NCBI GenBank assembly: GCA_003550445.1
Contig: PUKG01000077.1
Coordinates: forward strand, 1 to 6,453
From: Halobacteroidaceae bacterium
Lineage (GTDB): Bacteria; Bacillota; Halanaerobiia; B1SED10-174
DNA length: 6,453 nt
Reading direction: 5' to 3'
How positions within the stretch are numbered: position 1 is the first letter of the stretch; every line of letters starts with the position of its first letter. The translations under genes and the position numbers were made by a program. Below are positions 1 through 6,453 of this stretch, piece by piece. The notes beneath the pieces were generated by a model. It worked only from the letters and a program-made list of their open reading frames with translations, had not been told where the DNA came from and ran no database searches.

Positions 1-339
1 ACCTGGGCTCAGCGGAGACAAATATTTGGGGCAAATGTTGGACGAGACCCATCACAATTTTTACAGTGTATTCCTCCTGAAACCTGTGATGAAGAGGGAG
101 AAAATGAAAAAAAGGATGATTTTCTTGACGGTTGGGATCCTGAAGTACCTGAAGAGGATTCTTTAAATCAGGGAGAGGAAAAATTTGTCCCTGGACAAAA
201 AGTCCGGCACCCCAAGTGGGGAGTGGGAAGAATAGTAAAAAAGGAAGGTAAGGGAAAGGACCTGAAACTTACCCTTGCTTTTGATGGTCAGGGGCTCCGG
301 GAGATTTTGGTGGAATATGTTAAGCTGGAGATAATATGA
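1..339 (+). CDS. pcrA: ATP-dependent DNA helicase PcrA/UvrD, C-terminal fragment (5' end outside window)
   Basis: Frame 1 is open from the first base and ends at TGA 337-339, giving the last 112 residues of a superfamily 1A 3'-5' DNA helicase used in repair and replication-conflict resolution. Residues 2-25 carry the conserved end of the helicase core, the block QRRQIFG followed by DPSQFL and IP, which matches the family pattern SRR-x-FG...PSRFL...IP. Next comes an acidic, low-complexity linker (about residues 27-60, rich in Glu and Asp). Residues 61-112 form the small Tudor-like C-terminal domain typical of Firmicute PcrA, recognised by FVPGQKVRHPKWGVGRIV and a final FDGQGLREILVEYVKL stretch. 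In PcrA this domain is known to contact RNA polymerase. The helicase motifs lie upstream of the window, so UvrD versus PcrA cannot be settled by motif. The C-terminal domain and the neighbouring ligA favour PcrA. A second stop, TAA, overlaps the region just downstream (340-342). Confidence 0.93.
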   Translation, partial: TWAQRRQIFGANVGRDPSQFLQCIPPETCDEEGENEKKDDFLDGWDPEVPEEDSLNQGEEKFVPGQKVRHPKWGVGRIVKKEGKGKDLKLTLAFDGQGLREILVEYVKLEII

Positions 340-340
340 T

Positions 341-371
341 AAGGGTAGCTCAGGCTGCCCTTTTTCTTTTT
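341..371 (+). terminator. Rho-independent terminator after pcrA
   Basis: Bases 343-349 (GGGTAGC) pair with 354-360 (GCTGCCC) through one U-G wobble, around a 4-base loop TCAG (350-353). The stem extends by two A-U pairs (341-342 with 361-362). The 3' side runs directly into TTTTTCTTTTT at 361-371. This is a classic intrinsic terminator, starting one base after the pcrA stop codon. It implies that much of the upstream transcript ends here and that ligA needs its own promoter or depends on read-through. Strength was not computed. Confidence 0.88.
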
Positions 372-470
372 GGGGAGTTTAAAAAGAAACAAAGGATTTG
401 TTGGGATATCAGAAGAAATATGAACTTGAAAGGGAAAACCAATTAATTATTGGTAATTAAAGAATCGGCA

Positions 471-480
471 AGGGAGGCGG
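471..480 (+). promoter_or_regulatory. Ribosome binding site deciding the ligA start
   Basis: AGGGAGGCGG contains a full GGAGG core at 473-477, 8 bases before the TTG at 486. No comparable site precedes the longer in-frame TTG at 450: the nearest purine run, AAGGGA near 430-435, is about 14 bases away. This favours initiation at 486. Confidence 0.75.
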
Positions 481-485
481 AGTTT

Positions 486-2474
486 TTGCATAAAGACGTT
501 GCGGAAAGAATTAAAAACCTTCGGAGGGTAATCGAAGAGCACAATTATAAATACTATGTTTTGGCTCAACCAGAAATAAGCGATGAAGAATATGATGCTT
601 TGTATAGGGAACTTGAACAACTTGAAAAAGATAATCCAGAACTAATAGTTCCGGAATCACCAACCCAAAGAGTTGGAGCTGAACCCGCCCCTTTCCTTGA
701 GAAAGTTGAACATAGAATTCCCCTTATGGGACTGTCCAACGCCTTTAATGATGGTGAAGTTCGAGAATTCCACCGCAGGGTAAGGGATCTTTTGGGCTCT
801 CAGGAATTCCACTATATTATTGAATATAAAATTGATGGCTTAACTGCTGTTCTCACTTACGAAGAGGGGCGGTTAACCAGGGGAGCAACCCGGGGTGATG
901 GTTTTATAGGAGAAGATGTTACCCATAACCTAAAAACCATAACAACAATACCAATTATTTTAAACGAAAAAGTAAATGTTGAGATTCAGGGAGAGGTTTA
1001 TATGCCAAAAAATGCTTTCAGTAGGTTTAACCAACTCCGGGAAGAACAGGGGGAAAAAACATTTGCCAATCCCCGAAATGCAGCTGCAGGATCTCTCCGC
1101 CAGCTTGATCCTCGAATTGCTGCTTCCCGGCCCTTAGATTTTGCAGCTTTTGGTCTCCAGGAAAGGGAAGGTAGGCGTTTTCCCCTTCACAGCCAGGGCC
1201 TTAACTTTTTGAAAAAACAAAAATTCAGGGTGAACGACTATGCCCTGGCCTATTCTATTGAAGAACTTTTAGAGAAATGCGAAGAACTATATCAAAAAAA
1301 GGAAGACCTTCCTTTTTCAATTGATGGCCTTGTTATAAAGGTGGATCAACTAGATTTAAGGGAGGAACTTGGGGCAACGGCAAAAAGCCCGCGCTGGGCA
1401 ATTGCCTTTAAATTTGCTACCCAGCAGGAGGTTACCTCAGTTGAGAGAATTGAAGTTACTGTTGGCAGGACCGGAACCCTTACTCCTACCGCCCATCTTA
1501 AACCGGTAAATGTGGGTGGAGCAATTGTAAAAAGGGCAGTTCTTCACAATGAGGAGGAAATACGAAGAAAAGATGTGAGGATTGGAGATCAGGTTTTGGT
1601 TCAGAGGGCTGGGGAGGTAATTCCAGAAGTTGTGAGAGTCTTAAAAGAACTAAGGACGGGTAATGAAAAAGAGTTTTCAATGCCCGAAAATTGTCCGGTT
1701 TGCGGGGGAAGAGTTGCCCGGGATGAGGGAAGCCCAATTTTGCGCTGTACAAATCAGGCGCGTTGCCCTGCCCAGCTGCGGGAGGGAATACTCCATTTTA
1801 TTTCCCGGGGAGCAATGAATATTGATGGACTGGGAGAAAAGCTGGTAGATAAATTAATAAGCGAGGGTTTGATTTCTGACCCTGGAGACCTTTATTATAT
1901 TAAAAAAGAAGACCTGGAAAACCTCGAGAGGATGGGAGCAAAGTCCGCAGAAAATGTCATTAAGGCAATTTCCGAGAGCAAAACAAGGCCTTTTGAGAGA
2001 GTGTTGAATGCCCTGGGAATAAGGTTTGTAGGGGCAACTACAGCTCGACTTCTGGCAAGGGAGTTTTCTTCCCTGGAAGAACTAAAGAAAGCAAATCAAG
2101 AGGAACTGGAAAAAATTGAAGAAGTAGGCCCAAAAATCGCCAGTTCAATAACGGATTATTTCCGGGAGGAAGGAAATGAAAAACTAATTGAAAAACTAAA
2201 AAGAGCCGGGCTTAAGTTTGAACAGGAGAAAAAGGCTCTTTCCCAGGAGTTTTCAGGAAAAAGATTTGCCTTTACTGGTAGCCTCGACACCGTTACCCGG
2301 AAGGAAGCAGAACAGATGGTTACTGACCGAGGAGGCGAGGTTACATCGAGTATTTCTTCGAGGCTTGATTATCTTGTTGCAGGAGAAAAAGCGGGTTCCA
2401 AGTTAGATAAAGCCAGGGAGGTTGGAGTGAAAATTATTAGTGAAGAAGAATTTAAAAAGATGATTTCGGGGTGA
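486..2474 (+). CDS. ligA: NAD+-dependent DNA ligase LigA
   Basis: LigA seals nicks in duplex DNA in replication and repair, using NAD+ to adenylate a lysine. I chose TTG 486 (662 residues) because of the GGAGG site upstream and because the protein then starts, as LigA homologs do, just before the first helix (HKDVAERIKNLRRVIEEHNY). An open frame also allows TTG 450, adding 12 residues. Numbering from 486: domain Ia with the NMN-binding YYVLAQPEISDEEYD near 23-37; catalytic Lys115 in KIDG; ATRGDG at 134-139; EIQGEVYMP near 166-174; DGLVIKVD at 280-287; SPRWAIAFKF at 301-310; an OB fold to about 390; a four-Cys zinc finger (Cys403, 406, 421, 427); helix-hairpin-helix repeats about 435-560; and a BRCT domain from about 588 to the end. 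All domains are present and the length is close to the usual 665-675. It is separated from pcrA by a terminator and runs 4 bases short of gatC, so it probably heads the downstream operon. Confidence 0.97.
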   Translation: MHKDVAERIKNLRRVIEEHNYKYYVLAQPEISDEEYDALYRELEQLEKDNPELIVPESPTQRVGAEPAPFLEKVEHRIPLMGLSNAFNDGEVREFHRRVRDLLGSQEFHYIIEYKIDGLTAVLTYEEGRLTRGATRGDGFIGEDVTHNLKTITTIPIILNEKVNVEIQGEVYMPKNAFSRFNQLREEQGEKTFANPRNAAAGSLRQLDPRIAASRPLDFAAFGLQEREGRRFPLHSQGLNFLKKQKFRVNDYALAYSIEELLEKCEELYQKKEDLPFSIDGLVIKVDQLDLREELGATAKSPRWAIAFKFATQQEVTSVERIEVTVGRTGTLTPTAHLKPVNVGGAIVKRAVLHNEEEIRRKDVRIGDQVLVQRAGEVIPEVVRVLKELRTGNEKEFSMPENCPVCGGRVARDEGSPILRCTNQARCPAQLREGILHFISRGAMNIDGLGEKLVDKLISEGLISDPGDLYYIKKEDLENLERMGAKSAENVIKAISESKTRPFERVLNALGIRFVGATTARLLAREFSSLEELKKANQEELEKIEEVGPKIASSITDYFREEGNEKLIEKLKRAGLKFEQEKKALSQEFSGKRFAFTGSLDTVTRKEAEQMVTDRGGEVTSSISSRLDYLVAGEKAGSKLDKAREVGVKIISEEEFKKMISG

Positions 2475-2478
2475 GAAA

Positions 2479-2715
2479 ATGGATAAAACAATTTCCCGCC
2501 TGACAGCTTTGGACCTCGAGGATAAAAATCTGGAATCAGTAGAAAAACAACTTGAAGAAATCCAACTCTTACTTTCAGGAAGAAAAGAAGTTTATTTTGA
2601 TTTAGAAAGAATCAATGTTCTTAATTTCCATGATCTTCGGCCGGACTGTCCTTTAGGAGGTTTTAGAGAGGCTGGAATCACCTTTAGGGTTCCTGGGATG
2701 GAGCAAAGGAGTTGA
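2479..2715 (+). CDS. gatC: Probable divergent GatC subunit of Asp/Glu-tRNA amidotransferase
   Basis: A 78-residue protein sitting 4 bases after ligA and directly before gatA, the usual place of gatC in a C-A-B operon. GatC is a small belt-like subunit that wraps the GatA-GatB interface and helps GatA fold. The match is weak but ordered: LTALDLEDKNLESVEKQLEEIQLLL (about residues 8-32) resembles the amphipathic helix of GatC that follows LxLSEEE. LRPDCPLGGFREAGI (about 53-67) resembles the C-terminal PLxNVxREDEV element. The usual N-terminal VAxLARL helix is hardly recognisable, and the length is below the usual 90-100. The identity therefore rests on position plus partial similarity. The start ATG 2479 is preceded by GGGGTGA (2468-2474), which overlaps the ligA stop. 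The alternative is an unrelated small protein that happens to sit here, which I think unlikely. Confidence 0.72.
   Translation: MDKTISRLTALDLEDKNLESVEKQLEEIQLLLSGRKEVYFDLERINVLNFHDLRPDCPLGGFREAGITFRVPGMEQRS
2705..2711 (+). promoter_or_regulatory. Ribosome binding site inside the end of gatC, for gatA
   Basis: AAAGGAG at 2705-2711 lies within the last codons of gatC, 9 bases before GTG 2721 but touching TTG 2712. This spacing favours GTG 2721 as the gatA start. A weaker GGAG at 2700-2703 could serve TTG 2712 (8-base spacer), so the choice is not absolute. Confidence 0.6.
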
Positions 2716-2720
2716 GTTTT

Positions 2721-4196
2721 GTGGAATTTAAAGAACAAACCGCCTGCTCCCTTTTCCGTTTGTTTGAGCAGGGGGAAATTTCGGCGGTGGAAATAATTAA
2801 GAATTTCAGAGAATTTCAAGGCCAAAGGGATAAAGACTTAAAAGCTTTTGTAAAAACTTCCTGGAAACGGGCTGAAAAAAAGGCCCGGGCTCTGGATGAA
2901 AAGAGAAAAAGGGGAGAAGATCTCCCACCTCTAAGTGCTGTTCCAATAGCCATTAAGGATAACATTGCCCGGCTCAGAGAAACAATGACCTGTTCTTCGA
3001 ATTTCTTAAAGGGATTTTTCCCCGGTTATTCTGCAACAGTGGTGGAAAAACTGGAGGAAGCTGGAGCTCTCATAATTGGAAGAACCAACATGGATGAAAT
3101 GGCCATGGGTTCGACAACAGAAACCTCAGTTTACCATCCTACCCGAAATCCTCATAACCTTGGGAAAACCCCCGGAGGATCTTCTGGGGGTTCTGCTGCT
3201 GCAGTTGGAGGGGGGATTGTTCCTGTTGCCCTGGGAAGTGAGACGGGGGGATCGGTTCGCCAGCCTGCTTCTTTTTGCGGAAATTATGGTCTGCGGCCAA
3301 CCTACGGGCGAATATCTCGCTTTGGTTTGGCGGCCTATGCTTCATCTCTTGACCAGATTGGGCTTTTTGCCCGGGACCCTGATGACCTCTGGCGGGTTTT
3401 TGGGGTACTTGCGGGAAAGGATAAAAAAGATTCTACAACAGTTTCGGGAAAAGGCCTGGAAAGAAAAGGAGAGGCTTTTGATCCTGAAGAAATCAGAGTT
3501 GCTTTTCCCCGGGAGTATATGGAACTAGTAGAGGATGGAGAAGTAGAAAAAAGGACTTTTGAAGTAGTTGAAAAACTCGAAAAAGCAGGGATTAAAGTTG
3601 AAGAAATCTCCCTTACTGATCCCAAAAAAGCCCTGGGTGTCTATTCTGTAATCGCAACAGCCGAGGCAAGTTCCAACCTTGCTCGTTTTGACGGATTAAG
3701 GTTTGGTAAAGGTATTGAAGGAGAAAAAAACTGGGAAGAATTAATTAAAAAGAACCGAGAAGTAGGGTTTGGCCAGGAAGTAAAAAATCGAATTCTCCTG
3801 GGAACTCTGTTCCTCAGTTCTCAGTACAGGGAAAAATTTTATGATAGAGCTGTCCAGGTTCGGAAAGAAATCACACAAGAACTTGACCAGCTTTTTTGTA
3901 ATTTTGACCTGATCCTTTCTCCTGCAACTCCAATGCCCGCTTTCAATCTGGGGAGCAGGATCGAGAGTTCTCTGGAAAAAATCATGAGTGATATTATGGC
4001 AATACCGGGAAGCCTTGCGGGTTTGCCGGCAATTTCCCTTCCAATGGGTCTGAATAGTGAAGGTTTGCCTTTAGGTTTGCAGTTAATGGCTCCCCGGTGG
4101 AAGGAAGGCCGGCTTATTGATTTTTCTCAGTTTATCAGAGAAATAACAGGTTATAGAGAAGAACTAAAATATTTTTCGGAAGGGGGTAGCGAATGA
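2721..4196 (+). CDS. gatA: Asp-tRNA(Asn)/Glu-tRNA(Gln) amidotransferase subunit A (glutaminase)
   Basis: GatA is the amidase-family subunit that hydrolyses glutamine and passes the ammonia to GatB. With GTG 2721 the protein has 491 residues, normal for the family (about 485-490). TTG 2712, which overlaps the gatC stop as TTGA, would add three residues. The amidase signature is intact: Lys79 in PIAIKDNI, cis-Ser154 in GGSSGGSAAAV, and nucleophile Ser178 in GSETGGSVRQP, followed by GLRPTYGRISRFGL and ASSLDQIG. These positions agree with the Lys79/Ser154/Ser178 triad I recall for Staphylococcus aureus GatA. Further on come NRILLGT near 354, SPATPMPAF, and SDIMAIP..LAGLPAISLP, which carry glutamine-binding residues, and the closing GLPLGLQLMAP block. 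The gene ends in an ATGA overlap with gatB, so the two are probably translated together. The chain is complete with no frameshift. Confidence 0.97.
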   Translation: MEFKEQTACSLFRLFEQGEISAVEIIKNFREFQGQRDKDLKAFVKTSWKRAEKKARALDEKRKRGEDLPPLSAVPIAIKDNIARLRETMTCSSNFLKGFFPGYSATVVEKLEEAGALIIGRTNMDEMAMGSTTETSVYHPTRNPHNLGKTPGGSSGGSAAAVGGGIVPVALGSETGGSVRQPASFCGNYGLRPTYGRISRFGLAAYASSLDQIGLFARDPDDLWRVFGVLAGKDKKDSTTVSGKGLERKGEAFDPEEIRVAFPREYMELVEDGEVEKRTFEVVEKLEKAGIKVEEISLTDPKKALGVYSVIATAEASSNLARFDGLRFGKGIEGEKNWEELIKKNREVGFGQEVKNRILLGTLFLSSQYREKFYDRAVQVRKEITQELDQLFCNFDLILSPATPMPAFNLGSRIESSLEKIMSDIMAIPGSLAGLPAISLPMGLNSEGLPLGLQLMAPRWKEGRLIDFSQFIREITGYREELKYFSEGGSE

Positions 4197-5605
4197 TGGA
4201 GAAGGAATTTAAAACGATAATCGGTCTGGAAATCCATCTCCAATTAAAAACCCTTTCCAAGATGTTTTGTTCCTGTTCAACAGAATTTGCTGCCCCTGCC
4301 AATACCAATACCTGCCCGGTTTGCCTTGGTTGGCCGGGAACCCTGCCTTCGGTAAACCAGAAAGCCGTTCTTTTTGGTCTTAAAGGTGCTTTAGCCCTTA
4401 ATTGCAGGATTAACCGGGAAAGCGGTTTTGATCGGAAGAACTATTTTTACCCTGACCTGCCAAAGGGATTCCAGATAACCCAATATGCAAGGCCCCTGGG
4501 CTTTGAAGGCTTTTTTACCCTTGGGGAAAAGAATATCGGAATTAGGCGGGTTCATTTAGAGGAGGATGCCGGAAGAACCATATATAATCAAGGCAATGGG
4601 GAAATTGATTTTAACAGGGCGGGTATTCCTCTGGTTGAAATAGTGACAGAGCCGGACATCGAATCTCCAGGGGAAGCCCGGGATTTTCTAAAGGATTTAA
4701 GACTGCTTATCCTATACCTGGGGATATCGGATTGCAGTATGGAAGAGGGTTCTTTTCGATGTGATGCCAATATTTCCCTTAAAGGAGAGGAAGAAAAAAT
4801 ATCCCAAAATCAGGTTGAACTGAAAAACTTAAACTCCTTTCAAGCAATTTTTCGGGCCCTTGAATATGAGGAGAAAAGGCAGAAGAAAGCCCTTTTGGAT
4901 GGAGAGGAAATAAAAGGGGAAACACGAGGTTGGGATGAAAAAGAGGGGAAAACATTTTTACTGCGGGAAAAAGGAAAGAAAGAAGATTACCGGTATTTTC
5001 CAGAACCAGACCTTCCCGACCTAATTCTTAGACAGGATTTAATTGGTTCGGTTGCAGAAGACATTCCGGAACCTCCAATGCAAAGGGAAAAAAGGTGGCA
5101 GGAGGAATGGGGAATCGGGAAAGAGGAAACTGGGGTGTTGATTTCTGACAAGGCTAAAGCAGATTATTTTGAAAAAGCAGCAAACTTTGCTTCGCCAAAA
5201 GAGGTTGCCAAATGGATTAAAGAACACCTTTATGCCCATGTTTTCCCTCTTGAAATTCCACCGGAGTACCTTTCGGAAATAATAAAAATGGTAGAAGAGG
5301 GAGACCTGAGTTTCCCTCAGGGAAAAGAGGTTCTCAAGGAAACATTAGAAACAGGAAGAAAACCTGGAGAAATAATTGACGATAAGGGTTGGAAGCAGAT
5401 AAGCAATCAAGAATATATTGAGGAGTTAATTGAGGAGATAATTGAAAATAACCCAGGTGTTGTTCAGGATTACCTGGCGGGAAAAGAAAAGGCAATTCAA
5501 AATTTAATGGGTAAGGGGATGAAAAAAAGTGAGGGTCAGGCCAACCCCCAAACATTAAGAAGTTTACTGGAGGAACGATTAAAGGGGAGGGAAGAAGATG
5601 GTTGA
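4193..5605 (+). CDS. gatB: Asp-tRNA(Asn)/Glu-tRNA(Gln) amidotransferase subunit B
   Basis: GatB binds the mischarged tRNA, activates its side-chain carboxylate with ATP and amidates it with ammonia from GatA. The 470-residue length is typical. The N-terminal cradle domain has IGLEIHLQLKT (Glu13 and His15 fall in the metal/ATP site), a four-Cys pattern (Cys26, 28, 41, 44 in CSC...CPVC) that is probably a zinc site, then FYPDLPKGFQITQ, HLEEDAG (121-127), IDFNRAGIPLVEIVTEPD, MEEGSFRCDANIS, KNLNSF, ETRGWDE and YRYFPEPDLP. From about residue 320 the helical and YqeY-like tail, which holds the tRNA elbow, includes KEVLKETLETG, KGWKQIS and ANPQTLRSLLEERL at the end. Starts at ATG 4193 and ATG 4196 are both reasonable behind GGAAGGGGG (4178-4186). 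I keep 4193, which overlaps the gatA stop. The gene's 3' end overlaps the next gene by 8 bases. Confidence 0.97.
   Translation: MMEKEFKTIIGLEIHLQLKTLSKMFCSCSTEFAAPANTNTCPVCLGWPGTLPSVNQKAVLFGLKGALALNCRINRESGFDRKNYFYPDLPKGFQITQYARPLGFEGFFTLGEKNIGIRRVHLEEDAGRTIYNQGNGEIDFNRAGIPLVEIVTEPDIESPGEARDFLKDLRLLILYLGISDCSMEEGSFRCDANISLKGEEEKISQNQVELKNLNSFQAIFRALEYEEKRQKKALLDGEEIKGETRGWDEKEGKTFLLREKGKKEDYRYFPEPDLPDLILRQDLIGSVAEDIPEPPMQREKRWQEEWGIGKEETGVLISDKAKADYFEKAANFASPKEVAKWIKEHLYAHVFPLEIPPEYLSEIIKMVEEGDLSFPQGKEVLKETLETGRKPGEIIDDKGWKQISNQEYIEELIEEIIENNPGVVQDYLAGKEKAIQNLMGKGMKKSEGQANPQTLRSLLEERLKGREEDG
5584..5590 (+). promoter_or_regulatory. Ribosome binding site for the RlmD-type gene, within gatB
   Basis: GGGGAGG at 5584-5590 lies in the last codons of gatB, 7 bases before ATG 5598. 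The strong match and good spacing fix the start of the overlapping downstream gene and suggest coupling to gatB translation. Confidence 0.75.
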
Positions 5606-6453
5606 CGAACTGCTTCCAGAAGTTAGGATAATTGATCTCGGCCATGATGGTAGAGGAGTAGGTAAGGTAAATGGCTTTACCATCTTTATCCCCGGAGTTC
5701 TCCCCGGAGAAATGGTAAGGGCGAGGCTAATAAAGAAGAAAAAACATTTTGGGGAAGCCTTACCTGAAGAAATTCTTGACCAATCCCCTCATCGAAGAGA
5801 ACCTCCCTGTCCGGTGTATCCAGAATGTGGGGGGTGTCAACTTCAGCATATGGAATATCCCTTCCAGGTTGAATTTAAAAAGGATCGTTTAAATCAGGCC
5901 CTTTATAGAATTGGGGAGGTAAAAAGTTTTCCTTCCCCAAAAGTTTTTGCTGCTAATAAGGAATGGGGTTATCGAAACAAGGCTACCTACCACCTGCAGG
6001 GGAATCGGGTAGGGTTTTTTGGCCAAAAGTCCCGGCGGGTTATTCCCCATGAGAAATGTGCTCTTCTCCCCACTGAAGCCAATCAAATAAAAAGGGGAAT
6101 TGAAGAGCTTTTCCAGAGTAAAAGGTTTAGTGCGGGAAAAGATTTAACTGTTAGGACGAGCTTTTCTCATAAACAGAGCCTATTGATTCTTGGCTCGACT
6201 ATCAAAACTCAAGGAAGTTGGGAAAGCATTATAAATCCCCTTAAAGAAAAAAACCCCGATCTGATAGGGATTTATCAGCAGGGAAAAGGGAAAAAGGGGG
6301 GGCATTTAATCTGGGGAAAAGGAAAAGTTGAAGAAAAAATGGGAAATTATACTTTTCAGTTGGGACCGGAAACCTTTTTCCAGGTTAACCCTGAACAGAG
6401 AGAGGTTTTATTAAAAAAAATCAGAGAAATTGTCCAGGATAGGGGTTTTAAAA
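5598..6453 (+). CDS. rlmD: 23S rRNA (uracil-5-)-methyltransferase, RlmD/RlmCD type, 5' part (3' end outside window)
   Basis: An open frame of 285 codons runs off the right edge. It starts at ATG 5598, 8 bases inside gatB. Residues 1 to about 60 form a TRAM domain (RIIDLGHDGRGVGKVNG, FIPGVLPGEMVRARL). An Fe-S cluster motif follows: Cys71-x5-Cys77-x2-Cys80, then QLQHMEYPFQVEFKKDRL, with the fourth ligand probably Cys154 in HEKCALL. This is the spacing of the E. coli RlmD (RumA) cluster. WGYRNKATYH (about 123-132) and LGPETFFQVNPEQ (about 255-267) are hallmarks of the family, the latter just before the SAM-binding methyltransferase fold. The SAM motif, catalytic Cys and general base lie beyond the window. 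The family adds a methyl group to C5 of uridine. In Bacillus one enzyme, RlmCD, does both 23S sites handled separately by RlmC and RlmD in E. coli. Which site this one modifies cannot be read here, and a tRNA role is less likely. Seven G in a row (6296-6302) do not disturb the frame. Confidence 0.9.
   Translation, partial: MVDELLPEVRIIDLGHDGRGVGKVNGFTIFIPGVLPGEMVRARLIKKKKHFGEALPEEILDQSPHRREPPCPVYPECGGCQLQHMEYPFQVEFKKDRLNQALYRIGEVKSFPSPKVFAANKEWGYRNKATYHLQGNRVGFFGQKSRRVIPHEKCALLPTEANQIKRGIEELFQSKRFSAGKDLTVRTSFSHKQSLLILGSTIKTQGSWESIINPLKEKNPDLIGIYQQGKGKKGGHLIWGKGKVEEKMGNYTFQLGPETFFQVNPEQREVLLKKIREIVQDRGFK

Noticed and set aside
420..446. An 8-codon ATG frame before ligA, as a possible leader peptide
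   Set aside because: It has no convincing ribosome binding site, no run of regulatory codons, and no attenuator hairpin after it.
398..454. Possible promoters for ligA: TTGTTG (398-403) or TTGAAA (426-431) as -35 boxes
   Set aside because: No good TATAAT-like -10 box lies 16-18 bases downstream of either; the best, TATTGG at 448-453 after TTGAAA, matches only weakly. A promoter may exist here, but I cannot place it.
3076..3528. A 150-codon open frame on the + strand inside gatA, in another frame
   Set aside because: It lies wholly within the intact, strongly conserved gatA coding region, has no recognisable domain, and looks like a by-product of gatA codon use.
5334..5645. A 103-codon minus-strand open frame across the gatB-rlmD junction
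   Set aside because: It is antisense to conserved coding sequence in both genes, shows no recognisable protein family, and has a composition (many Phe, Pro, Leu) expected from the reverse complement of purine-rich coding DNA.
6296..6302. Run of seven G after five A, as a possible frameshift or phase-variation site
   Set aside because: The reading frame continues through it into the family hallmark FFQVN, and a single seven-base run is weak evidence for programmed slippage.

Overview
The window is a compact, single-strand run of housekeeping genes: the tail of a UvrD/PcrA-type helicase gene, ligA (NAD+-dependent DNA ligase), gatC, gatA and gatB (the aspartyl/glutamyl-tRNA amidotransferase), and the first part of an RlmD/RlmCD-type 23S rRNA uracil-5-methyltransferase gene cut by the right edge. 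All genes read on the + strand. The gene order pcrA-ligA-gatCAB-rlmD, the purine-rich coding strand, strong GGAGG-like ribosome binding sites, frequent TTG/GTG starts and the use of GatCAB point to a Firmicute, most likely in the Clostridia. By eye the base composition is moderately AT-rich. I cannot name a genus from this.

Layout: bases 1-339 encode the last 112 codons of PcrA, ending in its acidic linker and Tudor-like C-terminal domain. A strong intrinsic terminator follows at once (about 341-371). A gap of about 115 bases then leads to ligA, whose best start is a TTG at 486. From ligA onward there is no room for another terminator: ligA and gatC are 4 bases apart, gatC and gatA are adjacent or overlap by 3 bases depending on the start, gatA and gatB overlap in ATGA, and gatB overlaps the methyltransferase gene by 8 bases. 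These five genes therefore look like one transcription unit with translational coupling.

The genes serve separate basic tasks. LigA seals nicks in replication and repair, alongside PcrA. GatCAB converts Glu-tRNA(Gln), and possibly Asp-tRNA(Asn), to the amidated forms for translation. The RlmD-type enzyme makes 5-methyluridine in 23S rRNA. Catalytic residues of LigA, GatA and GatB and the Fe-S cysteines of the methyltransferase are all visible.

I found no mobile element, CRISPR array, RNA gene, or sign of a new system. The points most worth a second look are the unusually short and divergent GatC, the terminator that splits pcrA from ligA, and the start choices for ligA and gatA.
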